Assembly: GCA_021648365.1 (NCBI GenBank)
Contig: JAKISY010000021.1
Span: forward strand, 1 to 54,021
Source: Verrucomicrobiales bacterium
GTDB taxonomy: Bacteria; Verrucomicrobiota; Verrucomicrobiia; Verrucomicrobiales; DEV007
DNA length: 54,021 bases
Direction of reading: 5' to 3'
Shown: one piece after another, positions 49,868-54,021 of the stretch
Position numbering within the stretch: the stretch's first letter is position 1
Layout: each line of letters opens with the position of its first letter
Position numbers and translations under genes: made by a program
The notes under the pieces: generated by a model
Told to the model about the DNA's origin: nothing
What the model saw: only the letters and a program-made list of their open reading frames with translations
The model's database searches: none

Positions 49868-50160
49868 AACAGCTTGGAAAGCTGTTTCACATTGCTGGTA
49901 GACTTTTCTTAAAAAATCGTTGTCGTTGTCGAATACGCTGAATTGGCAGGAAGAATTTTTGACCACGGAAAATCACGGAAGGGCACGGAAATGGGATTTG
50001 GAATTGGGTTGCTGGCAGGATGAGTAGATGATGTGAAACGGCTTTGTAAGCTGTTGGAGTAAGGGTAGGACAGCTTGGAAAGCTGTTCTACATTGGTGGT
50101 AGAATGTTCTTGGAAAAATCGTTTTTGTTGTCGTGATCGTTGTCGAATGCGTTGGATCTG
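49868..50160. repeat. Direct repeat pair of about 85 bp
   Basis: Positions 49868-49945 and 50069-50160 share the hairpin ACAGCTTGGAAAGCTGT, a C-ACATTG-TGGTAGA stretch, TTCTTNNAAAAATCGTT, and a GTTGTCGTTGTCGAAT-type tail. It is a mosaic of a REP-like hairpin plus a TCGTTGTCG repeat. The CACGGAAA tandem (49961-49991) lies between the copies. Confidence 0.75.
49961..49991. repeat. CACGGAAA 10-bp tandem, solitary arm
   Basis: GACCACGGAA, AATCACGGAA, GGGCACGGAA: three 10-bp units of the family whose inverted pair lies at 598-772, here without a partner. Confidence 0.75.
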
Positions 50161-50375
50161 CTCACAACGATAGCCGCTCCGCTGATAGCGAATTGGGAGG
50201 ATGAGAGGAAATGGAGTGATTGCAGCAACCTTGTAATTTAAGCATTACGATGTTAATATCACAAGGTGATTGAGGCGTAGAATACCATCAAGAGTCAAAG
50301 AATTGCTTGCGCGTTTGGAGCATCTAGAATTTTGAAAAAAATAGCGGATATAAAATATATGTGCTAGTTTGCATT

Positions 50376-50633
50376 ATGTCACAAGCGAGGGAGAAAGAGG
50401 CGGAAGCACTACGAGAGCCGATTAAAAAACGGTTTGGAGGGACGCTCGCCAAGAGAAGCCCATTTGAGCGCTTGGCTATGTTGCAGCGCAATGCGGATGC
50501 TTTGGTAAAAGATTGGCGAGGAAAAAACGATGGAACCCACATTCGAAAATTTTTTGGTTCATCTGCTATAAAACAGAAATACGCGTCTCGTGTAGCTTCA
50601 CATCGATTTCTGCAAGAGAGATTGGAAAATTAA
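50376..50633 (+). CDS. Small hypothetical protein, convergent with SNF2 gene
   Basis: From ATG 50376 an 85-residue charged protein (MSQAREKEAEALREPIKKRF, SPFERLAMLQRNADALVKDW) of helical type is encoded; a TATAAAAT box lies about 25 bp upstream. Its last 68 bases overlap the 3' end of the SNF2 gene on the other strand, which is unusual for unrelated genes and lowers confidence. No family is recognised. It may be a small regulator or a chance frame. Confidence 0.4.
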   Translation: MSQAREKEAEALREPIKKRFGGTLAKRSPFERLAMLQRNADALVKDWRGKNDGTHIRKFFGSSAIKQKYASRVASHRFLQERLEN

Positions 50634-53600
50634 TCAGGAGGTCTAGGAGGTCTTGCTCAAAAATAAGTTCAACTCCTGAAATGGAAGCCACTTGTTTGAT
50701 TTTAGCATTGGCTTTTTTAGCATTGGATACCACTTGAAGGCATTCGAACTCCACACCAAGTTCATTTTCGTATATATTTTTAGCGTGTGCCACTTGCTTG
50801 ATTCCATCGCTTTTTGAAAAATCATGATCTGATTTTGTATGTTTTGCGTCTATCAATGTGTTCTTGCCGGGAGTGGGATAGTCGTAGGCAATAACATCTG
50901 CGCCGCTGTCTCCAGAGCGTCGTGTGAGTTCGCATTTACTAGCGCCGCATTTTCCATAAAGGCAGGCGATTAAAGCTTCGAACTTATCGGGGGATAAATT
51001 TTTTAACTGAACTGTATTCCATAATGACTTTGCAGAGCTATCCTCGGGTTTAGGGAAAAGTGCATTCGCAAGATCTCCTTGACCTACCGTGACATCGTCG
51101 ACATTCAAAATACTGTCCTGAATTTGGATTTTCCTCTGCATTAGTTGATCTAACGCTAGGTCAAAACTGGTGACAGATCCATCTGGGTGCAGAGACATGG
51201 GCAACCATACGTGCACGTCTTTTGTTTGGCCTATTCGATACGCTCGATCAGTGGCCTGGGACTCTTTTGCGGGGTTCCAATGTCTCTCGAAATGAACCAC
51301 ATGATTGGCTGCAGTGATCGTTAATCCGACACCTGCGGCAACAGGATATAGAATGCAAATGTGAAAACCAGTGGTGTTTTGAAAATTATCAATGAGCTGT
51401 TGTCTAGAGGGATTGGAGCGTGTGGTTTTGATTTTGGTGTCCCCATTGATGATTGGGATTTGTCCAATTTTAGGGAATATTTTTTCGAGATTTCTTGCTA
51501 GGCCCCATTGAAGTTTTTTGGTGATCGCAAAAATTAAAACCTTTTCGGATTTGGATTCAATTTGTGGCAGGATTTGTTCGATCAAAAAACGACCTTTAAT
51601 AGATCTAGAAAGAATTTCTAGGGCTTCTTTTTTATTGCGACCTATGGGAAATTCTTCTTTTTCAGTGAGATCAGGATGAAGTGAGTTGAGTCGTAGTCGA
51701 TGCAACAGTGTGAGATGATGATCTTTGGCTTTGTTATCCGAGCTACCTCCTAGTCGTATTTTATCATATTGTTCTAGTTGCCGTCCGCTCATAGGCTTTC
51801 GTAGAGCTGCAACAGTCCGGTAGCTGTGTTCGTATTTCGAAGGGAAGTCCTTATCAAGAATGTCTGTTTTCATGCGTCGGAGCATAGTTTCACCGACTTG
51901 AGATTTGATCTCATTTGCGATTTCCTTCCTTATCGAGCTATCGTCAGAGGCGGCCCTTTTTAGCCGAGAAATATAATGCTTTTTAAAATCTTGAAGGGAG
52001 CTGAGTAAGCCAGGAGAGTGGGTGTCAGTTAAGCACCAGAAATCAACGAGTGAGTTTTCCACTGGAGTTCCCGTCATGAGAATACGGAATCTGGCATTTA
52101 AAGACTTAACTGCAGCCGTTTTCATGATGTTAGGGTTCTTTGTAGCTTGAGCCTCATCTAGAGCTAGAGCTTCCCACTTGGCGGCACAAAAGGAGAAACG
52201 GAACCTTTGAACTGTTTCGTAATTGGTAAGGACAATGTTTCCTGGTTGATCAATGCTAGAGGAGGAATCTTGGTACTGCGAGGAAGTTTTGAGAGCAAGG
52301 TTTTTGACTCTAACTTCAGACCCGTCATCGGCTTGAGTGATTTGATCGATAGCCTTAGGCTCGGTGCGAAATTTGGGCAAGTCGTGCTCGGGGTGCAAAA
52401 TTATGATGTCATTAAATAATTGTTCGTGTTCGAAAAATTTTTCCAATTCATTTCTCCAAGTGATCAAAAGACTAACTGGAGCTACGACTAAAAACGAGCC
52501 TTGTCTCCCGTGTTTTTTTAGCGTGCGTTGATGCATCGCGAAAAATGAGAGAACAGACAGGGTTTTGCCAAGCCCCATGTCGTCTGCCAATAGAATACCG
52601 CCACGATTAGCTGCAAAATGCGCACCAGCTTGAGTGGATTCGGAGGCGGAATTTTCGATAGCGTAATTATGAGCTAGCATCCATTTTATGGCCTCTGTCT
52701 GATGTGGCTTTAACTCCACAGATTTCTTAAACACCGAAATATCTAGTTTTTGTTGGGTAACATTTTTGTGTGTTACTCCCCATTCAACTCTTTTACTTCC
52801 TAGGCATTCTGAAAACTCTATTTTCGTTAAGTTGAGGTGAGGGTAAGGAAGATAACGATGCAGTTTAGGCTTTTGATCAGCTTTATTTGAGCCATACTCT
52901 TCAGGAAGTTTTTCGGAGGTTGGGTCAAGTTTATCATTATCCTCGTTTTCAATACCAAGAATGTCTTTACCCATTCCGCCATCGACGATTGGGTCGATGA
53001 GAGACCCGGTCCATTCTTCGATACCTTTGACGCGTGGCGACCATTCGACGGAATCAGGGTCGAATATATGTTCGCTTAGATATTGAGTAGGGTCTTTTAG
53101 GAATTCTTTTTTTTGTTCAGGGCTTAGATTGCCTCTGTCTAGTAGGTTTTGAGACCTTTTTGTTTGAGTAGGAGATAGCGTGATGATGTAATCATTGATC
53201 CGGAGAGTGGCTTGTTCTTTGCCAACTTGAAGGTGCTTCAGTCGTTTTAGAATATCATCAGCGCTGATGGAATTGTCGCCGGTGGGTACGGGGACTAACT
53301 TTAGGCCGCCGTCAGGCAGCTCTTTGAGAGAGATTTCCCAATCAGTTTCGACGAATTTCAGATCTCCAAAGCCAACGTCGATTTTAGCTCCTTCCAGTTC
53401 AATAAACTCATCATCTTCTGATGAAATCAAACGTGATTTACTCGCCTTTTGCAAGTTTGCCAAAAGGTGTTGATGATCAGCTTCGACCCTTTTATCTTGT
53501 GGGGTGTTATTCCAGTAATCAAAGGCCTTCATGACGTTGAGTTGCTGGGGAGTGAGAGAATACTCGTCACCGTCAATCACTAGCAGGCAAGAGAGACGTT

Positions 53601-53991
53601 TCCATAATTTGGTTTTTTTGCCATTTGGGCGAATGACTTGGATGCTAGCTGTAAAGTCGGGCGAGTGTGTGGGGTGAGGCGCTAATAGGTTGAATGAGCC
53701 AGCCCACACGGGTGGAAATTTAAAAGATTTTTTAATATGAGGAGGGAGCAGGCACCCTTCTTCAGCATCCATTAAGCAGCCTCGTGGAGCTTCTTCGGGC
53801 TCCCACTTGGCCGTTCCTTCTTCGACAAGAGATTGCATGTGAAGGTAGCAAAAATAGTCATCAGAGTTTTTTGATCTCCCTTCACGAATGGAGTTAAACT
53901 TTTTCGCCGATTTCCACCCTATGAACATCCAGCGCTCATTGGAGGAGGATGAGCTAATTTCGGTTTTAGATTTTCGTCTGAATGAAAACAT
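50566..53991 (-). CDS. SNF2-family helicase with C-terminal Mrr-like nuclease domain
   Basis: Of 1141 residues, 1-425 are unrecognised. Residues about 430-700 are the SNF2 ATPase part with Walker A DMGLGKT (471-477), DEAQ box 612-615 and MTGTPVENS. Residues 800-960 are the helicase C half with AAGVGLTITAANHVVHFERHWNP and ATDRAYRIGQT. Residues 995-1110 form an Mrr/PD-(D/E)xK nuclease domain: LSPDKFEALIACLYG, GDSGADVIA with D1032, and LIDAK with D1048-A-K1050. Such fusions occur in anti-phage systems; acting as translocase plus nuclease on foreign DNA is inference. The bases just upstream (RLEPL-stop) suggest an operon partner outside the window. Confidence 0.9.
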   Translation of the reverse strand: MFSFRRKSKTEISSSSSNERWMFIGWKSAKKFNSIREGRSKNSDDYFCYLHMQSLVEEGTAKWEPEEAPRGCLMDAEEGCLLPPHIKKSFKFPPVWAGSFNLLAPHPTHSPDFTASIQVIRPNGKKTKLWKRLSCLLVIDGDEYSLTPQQLNVMKAFDYWNNTPQDKRVEADHQHLLANLQKASKSRLISSEDDEFIELEGAKIDVGFGDLKFVETDWEISLKELPDGGLKLVPVPTGDNSISADDILKRLKHLQVGKEQATLRINDYIITLSPTQTKRSQNLLDRGNLSPEQKKEFLKDPTQYLSEHIFDPDSVEWSPRVKGIEEWTGSLIDPIVDGGMGKDILGIENEDNDKLDPTSEKLPEEYGSNKADQKPKLHRYLPYPHLNLTKIEFSECLGSKRVEWGVTHKNVTQQKLDISVFKKSVELKPHQTEAIKWMLAHNYAIENSASESTQAGAHFAANRGGILLADDMGLGKTLSVLSFFAMHQRTLKKHGRQGSFLVVAPVSLLITWRNELEKFFEHEQLFNDIIILHPEHDLPKFRTEPKAIDQITQADDGSEVRVKNLALKTSSQYQDSSSSIDQPGNIVLTNYETVQRFRFSFCAAKWEALALDEAQATKNPNIMKTAAVKSLNARFRILMTGTPVENSLVDFWCLTDTHSPGLLSSLQDFKKHYISRLKRAASDDSSIRKEIANEIKSQVGETMLRRMKTDILDKDFPSKYEHSYRTVAALRKPMSGRQLEQYDKIRLGGSSDNKAKDHHLTLLHRLRLNSLHPDLTEKEEFPIGRNKKEALEILSRSIKGRFLIEQILPQIESKSEKVLIFAITKKLQWGLARNLEKIFPKIGQIPIINGDTKIKTTRSNPSRQQLIDNFQNTTGFHICILYPVAAGVGLTITAANHVVHFERHWNPAKESQATDRAYRIGQTKDVHVWLPMSLHPDGSVTSFDLALDQLMQRKIQIQDSILNVDDVTVGQGDLANALFPKPEDSSAKSLWNTVQLKNLSPDKFEALIACLYGKCGASKCELTRRSGDSGADVIAYDYPTPGKNTLIDAKHTKSDHDFSKSDGIKQVAHAKNIYENELGVEFECLQVVSNAKKANAKIKQVASISGVELIFEQDLLDLLINFPISLAEIDVKLHETRISVL

Positions 53992-54021
53992 GAATATCAG
54001 AGATCATAATGGCTCCAGTCG

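Larger units (their letters stand above)
49584..50375. other. Long repeat-rich intergenic region
   Basis: No gene in about 790 bp. It contains a REP-like hairpin GCGGGTGTCCTCACCCGC (49711-49728), two copies of a direct repeat (49868-49945 and 50069-50160), and a CACGGAAA arm (49961-49991). Several hairpins AACAGCTTGGAAAGCTGTT-type recur. It separates the sulfatase locus from the SNF2 gene. Confidence 0.65.

Noticed and set aside
1..54021. tRNA and rRNA genes
   Set aside because: I looked for TTCGAATCC-type T-arms and conserved rRNA segments; the few TTCGAA hits lie inside coding sequence without cloverleaf context.

Overview
The window reads as a chromosomal segment of a Verrucomicrobiota-type bacterium. 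The evidence is the mix of planctomycete-type c-type cytochrome domains, secreted sulfatases, an ECF sigma factor with a FecR-like partner, LemA beside an M48 protease, many secreted serine hydrolases and few clear Shine-Dalgarno sequences. The phylum is inferred from gene content; no rRNA or tRNA gene was seen. Base composition is mixed: housekeeping genes are moderately GC-rich, while the restriction-modification, GxxExxY and SNF2 loci are visibly more AT-rich and probably acquired.

Layout: 1-126 is the 3' end of a group II intron that sits antisense on the last codons of a Dabb-domain gene. 0.8-7.2 kb holds mazG, a secreted family-10-like glycosidase, lemA, an M48 protease and a toxin-antitoxin pair. 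7.3-9.8 kb holds a beta-lactamase-like serine hydrolase with a META domain, a small lipoprotein and a PliI-type lysozyme inhibitor. 9.9-13.2 kb is a membrane/lipid cluster: DoxX-like protein, two related membrane proteins, a DCC1-MBOAT fusion and a GbsR/MarR regulator, with matching operator-like palindromes at both regulated starts. 13.6-16.4 kb is a sulfide/persulfide cluster (SQR-like oxidoreductase, TusA, DsrE-like protein, HTH-MBL protein). 16.5-27.7 kb is mainly housekeeping: a MobA-FdhD fusion, a SurA-like chaperone, mfd, an NtrC-type regulator, uppS, purA, an FHA protein and carA. 27.9-31.2 kb is a sugar-catabolism operon (a TIM-barrel isomerase and two Gfo/Idh/MocA oxidoreductases). 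31.5-37.8 kb is an accessory stretch with decayed pieces: a toxin remnant with its antitoxin, a RAYT transposase stub, a DUF3127 OB-fold protein, engB, a 5'-truncated restriction endonuclease beside an intact cytosine methyltransferase, apbE, and a GxxExxY gene broken by a stop codon inside near-perfect inverted repeats. 37.8-49.6 kb is a sulfated-glycan-type locus: two tandem cytochrome-FGE-fold proteins, two sulfatases, two serine hydrolases and an ECF sigma/FecR pair. The right edge is an SNF2 helicase with an Mrr-like nuclease domain that looks like anti-phage defence.

The most unusual layer lies between the genes. Several families of short-period degenerate repeats (8-10 bp units such as CACGGAAA, CACTGATAAA, CGCAAAGAA) recur across the window. 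Three form inverted pairs, and one pair encloses the GxxExxY gene. This suggests a family of small nuclease-linked mobile palindromic elements with full and emptied copies. Other signals worth following are the toxin-antitoxin cassette bracketed by a duplicated M48 gene end, a 48-bp loopless palindrome at 13.24 kb, and an upstream motif shared by the sulfatase operon and a serine hydrolase locus near the ECF sigma gene.
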